Shown here: one piece after another, positions 57,004 through 64,000 of the stretch | How the letters are laid out: each line of letters starts with the position of its first letter | Position numbering within the stretch: position 1 is the stretch's first letter | Assembly: GCA_963741305.1 (NCBI GenBank) | Contig: CAVUHL010000003.1 | Location: forward strand, 3,906,001 to 3,970,000 | Source of the DNA: DATMER01 sp963741305 | Lineage (GTDB): Bacteria; Acidobacteriota; Thermoanaerobaculia; Multivoradales; UBA5704 | Reading direction: 5' to 3' | DNA length: 64,000 nucleotides | Made by a program: the position numbers and the translations under genes | The notes under the pieces: model-generated | The model's database searches: none | What the model was told of the DNA's origin: nothing | Seen by the model: the letters and a program-made list of their open reading frames with translations, nothing else

Positions 57004-59445
57004 GTCTCCTTCCAGGATCTCGCGGAACACCGGATCGTCCTGGACGGATTGAAAGACGAAATCGTTGCGGAGATCATCCCGCGAGAAGCCTTCCTGGACG
57101 GCCTTCCGCAGATAGGAGAAAGCCTCCTCACGGCGTCCTGCCAGGAGGTAGACCTGAGCGGCGCGGAAGAGGAGGCGGTTGTCGTTCGGCCTGAGCCTCA
57201 TCGCTTCCTGGATGTCGGCGAGCGCCTCATCGAAGCGGTCGAGCCTGGCGAAGCAGAACGACCGGATAGGAAGGAGATCGGGCAGTAAACCGCCCCGGTC
57301 GAGTTGATCTTTGACATGGTCGATGGCCGTCGCGTACCAGCGGCGGGCTTCATCGGCTTGGCCGAGCTTCTCGTAGGTCTCGCCCAGGTTGCGCGCCACG
57401 GTGGCATCGCGCTTCGCCTTATAGGCGTCGGTGAAGTACTTGAGGGCTTCGTGGTCCCGGTCGCCCATCTTCAAGTAGAGGTTGCCCAGGCTGTTGGCCG
57501 AGCGCCAGTCCCCCAACTCGGCGGCCCTGCGGAGCCGGGGCAGGGCCTCGTTCTCGCGGCCGGTCTCCAGGTAAACCTCCCCCAGGTTGTGGAGAGCGCT
57601 TGGATGATCGGGCTCGAGGTCGAGCACCTTGCGAAACTCGATCGCGGCCTCTTCATAACGGCCAGCGCGTCTCAGCCGGTTTCCGTACACGAGCCGTGCG
57701 CGCACGTGGCCCTCTACGACCTCGGTTCCGCGTTTGATCTCTTCCAGGCCCTCGTCCTTCTGATCCAGGCGGATGAGAGCCTCGCCCCGGACCGTGTAGC
57801 CGCGGTCGAATTCCGGGTCCCGGTCGATGGCGTTGCGCGCCGCCTGCTCGGCTTCCGCCGGCTTGCCCTCCAGCAGCAGGAGCTTGGCCTTGGCAATCCA
57901 TGGCATCGGATGATCGGGAGCGAGCGCCACCGCCCGCTCCGTCAGCTGGTGGATCTCCGCGAGCCGCTCTTTCTCCGGAAACTGAAGCTGGATGCGGGTC
58001 AGGAGCGCGGCGAGGTACGCCATGACCACCGGGTTCTCTGGATCGAGAGCCAGGGCTTTCCGGTAGGCTCGCTCGGCATTGCCGAGGATGCCCTCGGTGT
58101 CGCCGCGCCACTCCAGTTTGTCTCCCTGGTCGACATACAGCTTCACCTCGGGCGAGAGATCCCATCGATGTGCTCTTGAATACCTGAAACCCAGGATTCC
58201 GAGCACCACCACCGCAACCAGCCCCGCTGCGATCCACTTCCAGGACCCGGACCATTGCCGGCGGCTTCGCTTTCGCGGGGCAACCTCCGCACCGCCCCCC
58301 AGCGGGATTCGCGCCAGGTCCGCCTCCATCTCCTCCGCGGTCTGGTACCGCTTCGCCGCCTCCTTATCCAGAGCCCGGTAGATCACCGCGGCCAGCTCGG
58401 CGGGAACCGAACCGTCCAGGGGCCGAGGCGGCTCGTGCAGGATGGAGTAGATCACCGCCTGCTCGTAATCCCCTCCAAAGGGGACCCGCCCGGCTACCAT
58501 CTCGTAGAGCACCACTCCCAGCGCCCACAGGTCGCTGCGCGGGTCGACCGGCTCCCCCTTGGTCTGCTCGGGCGACTTGTAAGCGGGCGTGCCCGGGGAA
58601 AAGCCGAGCCGCGTGAGAGTGGTGTCGCCGCCCATTTTGGCGAGCCCGAAGTCGAGGATCTTCACCGATCCGTCCGGCAGGACCACGATGTTCGCCGGCT
58701 TGATATCGCGGTGGACGATCTTGCTCTGGTGCGCAGCGGCTAGACCCTTGGCGACCTGGCGCGCGATCCCCACGGCCTCCGGCAGCGGAAGCGGCCCGCC
58801 ATCGAGCTTCTGCCGGAGCGTCTCACCCTCGTAGAAGGCAAGCGCCAGGAACACCCGCCCGCCCTCGGTCTCCCCCGCGTCGTAGATCGTCGCCACGTTC
58901 GGATGGTCGAGCTGGGCCACGGCCTGCGCCTCGCGCTCGAAACGCTTCCGGGCGCTCGGATCGCGGCCGAGCTCCGCGGGCAGGAACTTGAGCGCCACCG
59001 TCCGGCCGAGGCGCGTGTCCCTCGCCTTGTAGACCTCCCCCATGGCGCCGCCGGCCACCGGCTCCAGGATCTCGTACTGGGCGACCCGGCTCCCCGGCGC
59101 GAGCGGCTCCGGAGCGGGACCGCGGGAGACCGCCGCTACCAGCCGGTAGCCCTTCCTCGCGAGCGTCTGGATGTAGCGCGGGCTCTTCGCCTCGTCGCCG
59201 AACGCCTTGCGCAGCTCCCAGATCGCATGGCTCAGCACCTCGTCGTTGACAATGATGCCGCCCCAGACCTCGCGCATCAGGCGCTGCTTGGACACCACCT
59301 CTGGCGCATGACGGGCCAGGCAGGAGAGTACCTGCATCGCGCGCGACTCGACGGCGACCGAGACCTCCCCCCGTTCCAGCTTCCCCAGCGCAGGGCGCAC
59401 CCGCCATTCGGCTACGAAGAAATCAGGCTCCCAGGAACTCTGCAT
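57001..59445 (-). CDS. Winged-helix / Ser-Thr kinase / TPR fusion protein
   Basis: 814 aa; ATG 59445. An N-terminal OmpR-type winged helix (about 10-105: 'QVLSCLARHAPEVVSKQRLM', 'YIQTLARKGYRLVAAVSR') is followed by a eukaryotic-type kinase (about 120-385): Gly loop 'GGAMGEVYKARD', Lys in 'VALKFLPAEL', 'IVHRDIKPANIVV', 'KILDFGLAKM', 'SPEQTKGEPVDPRSDLWALG'. Then come a membrane helix (about 400-420, 'WIAAGLVAVVVLGILGFRY') and TPR repeats to the end. This fusion is common in Acidobacteriota-like bacteria and is thought to couple signals outside the membrane (TPR) to kinase and DNA-binding functions. It has no ribosome-binding site, only TAAGAT 10 bases before ATG. It is a close paralogue of the gene at 61282. 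Confidence 0.9.
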   Translation of the reverse strand: MQSSWEPDFFVAEWRVRPALGKLERGEVSVAVESRAMQVLSCLARHAPEVVSKQRLMREVWGGIIVNDEVLSHAIWELRKAFGDEAKSPRYIQTLARKGYRLVAAVSRGPAPEPLAPGSRVAQYEILEPVAGGAMGEVYKARDTRLGRTVALKFLPAELGRDPSARKRFEREAQAVAQLDHPNVATIYDAGETEGGRVFLALAFYEGETLRQKLDGGPLPLPEAVGIARQVAKGLAAAHQSKIVHRDIKPANIVVLPDGSVKILDFGLAKMGGDTTLTRLGFSPGTPAYKSPEQTKGEPVDPRSDLWALGVVLYEMVAGRVPFGGDYEQAVIYSILHEPPRPLDGSVPAELAAVIYRALDKEAAKRYQTAEEMEADLARIPLGGGAEVAPRKRSRRQWSGSWKWIAAGLVAVVVLGILGFRYSRAHRWDLSPEVKLYVDQGDKLEWRGDTEGILGNAERAYRKALALDPENPVVMAYLAALLTRIQLQFPEKERLAEIHQLTERAVALAPDHPMPWIAKAKLLLLEGKPAEAEQAARNAIDRDPEFDRGYTVRGEALIRLDQKDEGLEEIKRGTEVVEGHVRARLVYGNRLRRAGRYEEAAIEFRKVLDLEPDHPSALHNLGEVYLETGRENEALPRLRRAAELGDWRSANSLGNLYLKMGDRDHEALKYFTDAYKAKRDATVARNLGETYEKLGQADEARRWYATAIDHVKDQLDRGGLLPDLLPIRSFCFARLDRFDEALADIQEAMRLRPNDNRLLFRAAQVYLLAGRREEAFSYLRKAVQEGFSRDDLRNDFVFQSVQDDPVFREILEGD

Positions 59446-59455
59446 GAGTACACCT

Positions 59456-59461
59456 ATCTTA
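59456..59461 (-). promoter_or_regulatory. Candidate -10 box (TAAGAT) shared by the two kinase genes
   Basis: TTCTTCTAAGATAG lies before both kinase ATGs at the same 10-base spacing. The sequence between box and ATG differs, so the box looks conserved rather than just duplicated. Confidence 0.5.
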
Positions 59462-59524
59462 GAAGAAAAGGAGCTTGCAAGGGGCTACGCCCTCCTTCAC
59501 ACGCCGTGCCCCCGGTCACAGGCG

Positions 59525-59593
59525 CGCTCGAGAAAGACGAGAGGAGCCAGCAACCCAGGGTACGGCGTGCCGCGCTCGTGCGGGGGAATTGTA
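59525..59593. repeat. Repeat B: decayed copy of the small basic gene's 5' end
   Basis: 69 bp similar to 56322-56389, including TACAAT (59588-59593, minus strand). The start codon position reads ACG (59577-59579), so no protein start remains. It lies in the 478-bp gap between the divergent kinase and protease genes; the rest of the gap holds the small ORF at 59752 and nothing else I recognise. Confidence 0.75.
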
Positions 59594-59737
59594 ACGACCG
59601 GAGGGAGGGGCGTCCCCTGCGTGAGCGGGCTGTCAGGGGCGGGGAGGACGCCGCTCCCTCGCGGGGACGGGGCTCTCCCCGACGTGCGCGGAGCGCGATG
59701 ACAAGGGAGCGAGGCGCTCCCAACGAATGCGGAGCGC

Positions 59738-59743
59738 TAAAAT
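59738..59743 (+). promoter_or_regulatory. Candidate -10 box (TAAAAT) upstream of a small ORF
   Basis: TAAAAT lies 8 bases before ATG 59752. The fit to the other leaderless-type starts in this window is the main support. Confidence 0.35.
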
Positions 59744-59751
59744 CGGCACGG

Positions 59752-59946
59752 ATGTCCTCCCTGGCGGGCGCGGCCCGTCAGAGGCGGGGACGGTTACGGA
59801 GGTGCACGGACACTTTGACCGTCGAAAAGCTCGAAGCCTCCACCAGGAACTTGCGGGGCAAGGCCGTCTATGGAGGCGGAAACCAGCTGTCCGCTGCATG
59901 CGGACCACCGTTGGAGGGATGCCATGGCTGCGAGAGACAAGTCTAG
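59752..59946 (+). CDS. Possible 64-aa peptide before the protease gene
   Basis: Starts 'MSSLAGAARQRRGRLRRCTD', continues 'TVEKLEASTRNLRGKAVYGG', and ends with a Cys-rich stretch, 'LSAACGPPLEGCHGCERQV'. It overlaps the protease start by 23 bases in another frame. The position fits a leader peptide or small secreted/modified peptide, as do the C-terminal Cys and Gly residues. It has a TAAAAT box but no ribosome-binding site. Coding status is uncertain; I do not recognise the peptide. Confidence 0.3.
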   Translation: MSSLAGAARQRRGRLRRCTDTLTVEKLEASTRNLRGKAVYGGGNQLSAACGPPLEGCHGCERQV

Positions 59947-61273
59947 CGAATATGACCGATCAGAGAACCCCAAGCCCAACAAGCTTCCCGGTACGGCTAA
60001 GGTCCGCGAGAGGGCCTGCTATCCGCCGATCAAGGTAAAAAAGGTGGACGATGAGCCGCGCAAGTCGGACCCGGAACCAGACCCGACATGGGACAACCTA
60101 GTCGAGGCTCTGCACCGAAACCGTCGACAGCTGCTACGCCTTCCCGGCGTCACCGCCGTCGACATCGGCTACAAGATCAGGCAAGGCGTCTTCACCGATG
60201 AATTGGCTCTTCGGGTGCACGTCGAGAGCAAGCTGGAAGATGACTACTTCGCGCACCGTCCGAACGAGTATCTATCCGCAAGCGAAAGCCGGCCGCTCAA
60301 AGAACGGCAACCTCAGGAATTCCGCGGTACGTCCAAGGTTCCTGTCGACGTCATCGAGGCCGGTTACCAGATCACCGCGCCTCTTCCGCGGCCGGGCACG
60401 GTGGTCGAAACACCTCTGAGGAATGTCAACCGGCGCCGGCGGATCGATCCCCTGGTCGGCGGCATCAGCATCGGCAGCCCGCGCGCGTCAGTCGGGACCC
60501 TGGGCGCTCTGGTATTTGACACCACCGACGGCAGCATTTGCATCCTGAGCAACTGGCACGTGCTTGCCGGCCACATGCACGCGGGGCGTGGCACCCCTTG
60601 CTTCCAACCCGGACCGTTCGACCGGGGAGGTCCAAACGATGTCGTCGCCCGCCTGAAGCGCTGGAGCTTCGACTCTCAGACCGATGCAGCCATCGCCGAG
60701 CTGACCGGAAACCGCCATTACTGTGCTGGCGAGATCCTCTCCCTCTTTCAGCAGATCTCCGGCGTGGAAAGCCCCTATCTCGGGATGAAGGTGCAAAAGT
60801 CCGGCCGCTCCACAGGGTATACCCGGGGCTTCATTGACGGCCTCTACTTCTCCTCGGCGATCGAATACAGCAACGGCATCGTGCAGGTCTTCGAGGACCA
60901 GATCCACATTGCGCCGCTCGATCCGTATTGTCGGCTCAGCGAGCCGGGCGATTCGGGAGCGGTGTGGGTGGCGGACACCAACGGCGACGGGTATAAGGCC
61001 GTGGGGCTCCAATTCGCAGGCGACCTGCTGCGTTCTGCGTTCGGCGAGTACGCGCTTGCCAACCCGATGAGCGTCGTCGCAGACCGCTTGGAGATCGACT
61101 TCCGCCCGGTGTTTCTCGAACTTCGAGACGAGGACGTAAACTCACTCCCGCCGACTTCCAGGATAGAGCTCGAAGGGAACGAGGCGCAACCGACCGGCGT
61201 GAGGGGCGGACTCACGGGCTCGGGACCTCAGCCCGGAGACCAGATACCAGTGGGACCACCTGGTAAAAAGTAA
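59924..61273 (+). CDS. Trypsin-like serine protease, Nal1-like
   Basis: 449 aa from ATG 59924 with TTGGAGGG upstream. No signal peptide. The catalytic triad is plausible: His in 'CILSNWHVLAGHM' (about residue 212), Asp in 'DSQTDAAIAELTGN' (about 258) and Ser in 'RLSEPGDSGAVWVADTNGDG' (about 345). The spacing and the 'VGTLGALVF' strand resemble the trypsin-like Nal1 peptidase group. The N-terminal 150 residues include 'VTAVDIGYKIRQGVFTDELA' and 'ALRVHVESKL', also typical of that group. The C-terminus 'GSGPQPGDQIPVGPPGKK' matches the tail of the small protein at 56515. Convergent with, and 8 bp from, the next kinase gene. Confidence 0.85.
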   Translation: MAARDKSSEYDRSENPKPNKLPGTAKVRERACYPPIKVKKVDDEPRKSDPEPDPTWDNLVEALHRNRRQLLRLPGVTAVDIGYKIRQGVFTDELALRVHVESKLEDDYFAHRPNEYLSASESRPLKERQPQEFRGTSKVPVDVIEAGYQITAPLPRPGTVVETPLRNVNRRRRIDPLVGGISIGSPRASVGTLGALVFDTTDGSICILSNWHVLAGHMHAGRGTPCFQPGPFDRGGPNDVVARLKRWSFDSQTDAAIAELTGNRHYCAGEILSLFQQISGVESPYLGMKVQKSGRSTGYTRGFIDGLYFSSAIEYSNGIVQVFEDQIHIAPLDPYCRLSEPGDSGAVWVADTNGDGYKAVGLQFAGDLLRSAFGEYALANPMSVVADRLEIDFRPVFLELRDEDVNSLPPTSRIELEGNEAQPTGVRGGLTGSGPQPGDQIPVGPPGKK

Positions 61274-61281
61274 ATAGCCGC

Positions 61282-63744
61282 TTATCTTTCAGCCGTGGAC
61301 TCCAGGATAGCGCGAAACCGGGGGTCGTCCCGGTAGGCCTGAAAAACGAAGTCGTTGCGGAGGTCCTCCCGCGGATAGCCTCCTTCAACGGCGCGCCTGA
61401 GGTAGGTGTAGGCCTCTTCACGATGGCCTGCCATGGCATGGATCTGAGCAAGCCGGAACAGGAAGTTGCTTTGATTCGGCATGGCAGCCATGGCTTCCTG
61501 GATATTACGTAGGGCTTCGTCGTAACGTCCGAGCTTGGCGGCGCAAAAGGATCGGCTGTAAAGGAGGTAGGCTCGCGAGCCTCCCTGGGCAAGCCTGTGA
61601 TCAAAGCTGCTCAGGGCGGTCTCGTACCATCGGCGGGCTTCTTCTTTCTGGCCGATCTTCTCATAGCATTCAGCCAGGTTGCGCGCCGTGGTGGGATCGG
61701 GTTCCAGCCGGTAGGCTTCGCCCAAGATCTTGATGGCCTCAGGCATGCGGTCCAGATAGATATAGACAAGGCCCAGGCTGTTGGCTGAGCGAGGGTCACC
61801 GGTCTGGTCGTATACCTCCCGAAACAGGCGGAGGGCGTCAAGGTAGCCGCCCCTGTCCAGGTACATGGCCGCCAGGTTGTGCTTGGCCGTCGGATGATCG
61901 GGGTCGTAGGCGAGAACCTTACGATACTCGACCGCCGCCTCGTCGAAGCGGCTGGCACCTTTGAGCCTGAACGCGAAGGCCAACCGCGCGCGTAGGTATC
62001 CCTGCCCGACTTCGACGCCACGTTGAAGCTCCTTCAAGCCCTCGTCCTGCCGCCCCTGAGCTATCAGTGCCTCGCCCAGCATCGTGTAGCCGCGATCGAA
62101 ATCCGGGCCAAGCTCCAGTGCCTTGCGTGCGCCCAATTCAGCCTCTTTCGGCTTGTCCTCCAGTAGCAGGAGCCTGGCCTGCGCCACCCACGGCATGGGT
62201 TCATGCGGTGCGCGCGTGACCGCCTCCTCAACCAGCCGGCGGATCTCCTGCCGCCGGCTCGGCGCTGGAAACTGGGATTCCAAGCGGCAGAGCAAGGCGG
62301 CGAGTTGCGCCTTGATCAAAGGATTCTCGGGATTCAGCACCAGGGCTTTCCGGTAGGTGCTCTCGGCATTGCTGAGAATTCGTTTCGTATCACCCCGCCA
62401 TTCCTGGCGGTCTCCCTGCTCCATCAGCCGCGTCACCTCAGGCGAAAAGTCCCAACGCTGCTTCTTCCAAGACCAGACGCCCAAGGCAATACCAAGCACC
62501 ACCAGCACAGCCAGCCCTCCAGCGATCCACCACTCCCCCCGTGAGGTCACCCGCCTCCGGGGGCGTGGCTGCCGGCGCCGGACCTCCACGCTCCCATCCA
62601 GCGGAATGCCCGTCAAGGCCGCCTCCATCTCCTCGGCTGTCTGGTACCGCTCGGCCGCATCCTTCGCCAGAGCCTTGTCGATCACCGCTGCCAGCTCGGC
62701 GGGTAACCCATGGTCCAGAGGCCGGGGCGGCTGATTCAGAATCGCGTAGATCACCGCCTGCTCGTACTCGCCTCCGAACGGAATGTGCCCGGTCACCATC
62801 TGGTAGAGCACGACTCCGAGTGCCCAGAGGTCGCTGCGCGGATCGACCTTCTCTCCCCGCGTCTGTTCGGGCGATTTGTAGGCGGGAGTGCCAGGGGAGG
62901 AGCCAAGCCGGGTGAGCGTAGTGGCGCCGGTCATCTTGGCGAGCCCGAAGTCGAGGATCTTGATCGTGCCGTTGGGGCAGACCGCCACGTTGGCCGGCTT
63001 GATGTCGCGATGGACGATCTGCCGGCTGTGCGCCGCGGCGAGCCCTTTGGCAATCTGGCAGGCGATCGCCACGGCTTCGGCGAGCGGCAGCGGCCCGCGC
63101 TCGATCTTCTGCTCGAGGGTCTCCCCCTCGTAGAACGCCAGCGCGAGGAACACCCGCCCGCCCTCGCTCTCGCCCGTGTCATGGATCGTCGCTACGTTCG
63201 GATGGTCGAGCTGGGCCACGGCATGGGCCTCGCGCAGGAAACGCTTGCGGGAGCCCTGGTCGCGGCAGAGGTCGGCGGGCAGGAACTTGAGCGCCACGAC
63301 GCGGCCGAGGCGCAGGTCGCGGGCCTTGTAGACCTCCCCCATGGCGCCTCCCGCCACCGGCTCCAGGATCTCGTATTGGGCGATCCGGCTGCCGGCGGCG
63401 AGAGGCTCCGGAGCGGTGCCGCGGGAGACCTCCGCCAGCAGCCGATACCCCTTCTTCGCGATCGTTTGGATATAACGCGGGCTCTTCGCCTCGTCGCCGA
63501 GCGCCTTGCGCAGCTCCCAGATGGCATGGCTCAGCACCTCGTCGGTGACGAACGCGTCGCCCCAGACCTCGCGCATGAGCCGCTGCTTGGAAACCACTTC
63601 GGGCGCATGACGGGCCAGGCAGGAGAGCACCTGCATCGCACGCGGCTCGACGGCGACGGAGGCTCCACCACGCTCCAAAGTCCCCAGCGCCGGGCGAATC
63701 CGCCAGTCGGCTACGAAGAAATCAGGCTCCCAGGAACTTTGCAT
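61282..63744 (-). CDS. Winged-helix / Ser-Thr kinase / TPR fusion protein (paralogue)
   Basis: 820 aa from ATG 63744, chosen by alignment with its paralogue ('MQSSWEPDFFVADWRIRPAL' here, nearly identical there); the frame is open to 63831. Domain order is the same: winged helix, kinase with 'GGAMGEVYKARDLRLGRVVA', 'IVHRDIKPANVAV' and 'KILDFGLAKMTGATTLT', membrane helix 'WIAGGLAVLVVLGIALGVWS', TPRs ('AYTYLRRAVEGGYPREDLRN'). The kinase core is more conserved than the TPR part, as expected if the TPRs see different signals. The promoter box TAAGAT is at the same spacing as in the paralogue. Confidence 0.9.
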   Translation of the reverse strand: MQSSWEPDFFVADWRIRPALGTLERGGASVAVEPRAMQVLSCLARHAPEVVSKQRLMREVWGDAFVTDEVLSHAIWELRKALGDEAKSPRYIQTIAKKGYRLLAEVSRGTAPEPLAAGSRIAQYEILEPVAGGAMGEVYKARDLRLGRVVALKFLPADLCRDQGSRKRFLREAHAVAQLDHPNVATIHDTGESEGGRVFLALAFYEGETLEQKIERGPLPLAEAVAIACQIAKGLAAAHSRQIVHRDIKPANVAVCPNGTIKILDFGLAKMTGATTLTRLGSSPGTPAYKSPEQTRGEKVDPRSDLWALGVVLYQMVTGHIPFGGEYEQAVIYAILNQPPRPLDHGLPAELAAVIDKALAKDAAERYQTAEEMEAALTGIPLDGSVEVRRRQPRPRRRVTSRGEWWIAGGLAVLVVLGIALGVWSWKKQRWDFSPEVTRLMEQGDRQEWRGDTKRILSNAESTYRKALVLNPENPLIKAQLAALLCRLESQFPAPSRRQEIRRLVEEAVTRAPHEPMPWVAQARLLLLEDKPKEAELGARKALELGPDFDRGYTMLGEALIAQGRQDEGLKELQRGVEVGQGYLRARLAFAFRLKGASRFDEAAVEYRKVLAYDPDHPTAKHNLAAMYLDRGGYLDALRLFREVYDQTGDPRSANSLGLVYIYLDRMPEAIKILGEAYRLEPDPTTARNLAECYEKIGQKEEARRWYETALSSFDHRLAQGGSRAYLLYSRSFCAAKLGRYDEALRNIQEAMAAMPNQSNFLFRLAQIHAMAGHREEAYTYLRRAVEGGYPREDLRNDFVFQAYRDDPRFRAILESTAER

Positions 63745-63754
63745 CTGTATTGCT

Positions 63755-63760
63755 ATCTTA
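63755..63760 (-). promoter_or_regulatory. Candidate -10 box (TAAGAT) of the second kinase gene
   Basis: TAAGAT lies 10 bases before ATG 63744, identical in sequence and spacing to the box of the paralogue. Confidence 0.5.
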
Positions 63761-63831
63761 GAAGAAAAACGGAGCATGCTGGCGGGACGACGGGGAGCCC
63801 GGTACCGGAGTAGATGGTCCTCTCCCCGCAC

Positions 63832-64000
63832 GGGGAACGCCTCCCCCAGGCGTACGAGTGGTTCCCCCGCGTGGACGAGCGACTCGTACGTCTGTACGAG
63901 CGATCTCCCCAGCCGTACCAGCGGCTCCCCCGGCCGGACGACCGACTCCCCCGCGTGTACCGCCTACTATTCCCTCTGTACGAGCGTCCTCCCCGCGTGT
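63832..64000. repeat. 21-bp tandem array running off the window edge
   Basis: Units start at 63832 and then 63853, 63874, 63895, 63916, 63937, 63958 and 63979, with the next at 64000. The typical form is GTACGAGCG then CTCCCCCGCGT, with variable middle bases; the first unit is degenerate. It lies upstream of the second kinase gene. The end is beyond the window. Confidence 0.9.

Noticed and set aside
1..64000. tRNA, rRNA, riboswitch or insertion-sequence transposase genes
   Set aside because: None was recognised on reading; small RNA genes could still be missed without a covariance search.

Overview
This is GC-rich, densely packed bacterial DNA. Winged-helix/Ser-Thr kinase/TPR fusion regulators, many 'WPxxRGP'-type beta-propeller proteins, a TonB receptor, several families of interspersed palindromes and an apparent mix of Shine-Dalgarno and leaderless starts suggest a Gram-negative such as an Acidobacteriota member (Thermoanaerobaculia-like). 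That assignment is inference; no rRNA or tRNA gene was seen.

Left end (1-11261): the distal part of an extracellular contractile injection system (eCIS) operon. It holds a fibre-like protein (cut by the window edge), the CIS tape-measure-type protein, the AAA+ ATPase, a coiled-coil protein and a 1359-aa cargo-like protein. The cargo has the 'QRAVGN' motif common in eCIS-associated toxins and ends in a guanyl-specific RNase (barnase/T1 class) domain. A barstar-like immunity gene starts 9 bp after it. This toxin-immunity pair is the strongest functional story in the window.

11280-14526: an RDD membrane protein, a small coiled-coil/basic protein followed by a striking palindromic tandem array, and a nucleotidyltransferase-like gene with a small acidic partner.

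35776 down to 13996 (minus strand): a very long, tightly overlapping gene series (ATGA, GTGA and TGATG junctions). It encodes four beta-propeller proteins, LuxE-like and LuxC-like proteins with an iron alcohol dehydrogenase (a plausible acid-to-aldehyde-to-alcohol reduction module), a radical SAM protein, a TonB receptor, a flavin halogenase-like protein, a sodium symporter with its DUF3311 partner and a glycosyltransferase. After a repeat element come an ABC exporter and a DMT-like membrane protein. A fifth propeller gene with a DUF1579 gene lies just upstream.

37795-46774: a Phd/VapC toxin-antitoxin operon with a third gene and a palindromic operator, a secreted isoamylase with a starch-binding domain, a TIR-NB-ARC-TPR protein resembling immune NLR/STAND proteins, a 22-unit array of 21-bp repeats, and a secreted four-repeat protein.

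46934-64000: an alkaline-phosphatase-superfamily membrane protein, a SpoIIE-type phosphatase, a sulfatase gene broken by an internal deletion, a three-gene AAA/PspA/coiled-coil operon, two paralogous winged-helix kinases, a trypsin-like protease and a further 21-bp array running off the edge.

Across the whole window there are four separate tandem arrays with different sequences but the same 21-bp period (or 42 = 2 x 21), a roughly 92-bp element lying against TAG stop codons, and three different palindromic elements inserted in frame inside large genes. These repeats, with the eCIS barnase/barstar cargo and the TIR-STAND gene, are the best candidates for something undescribed.
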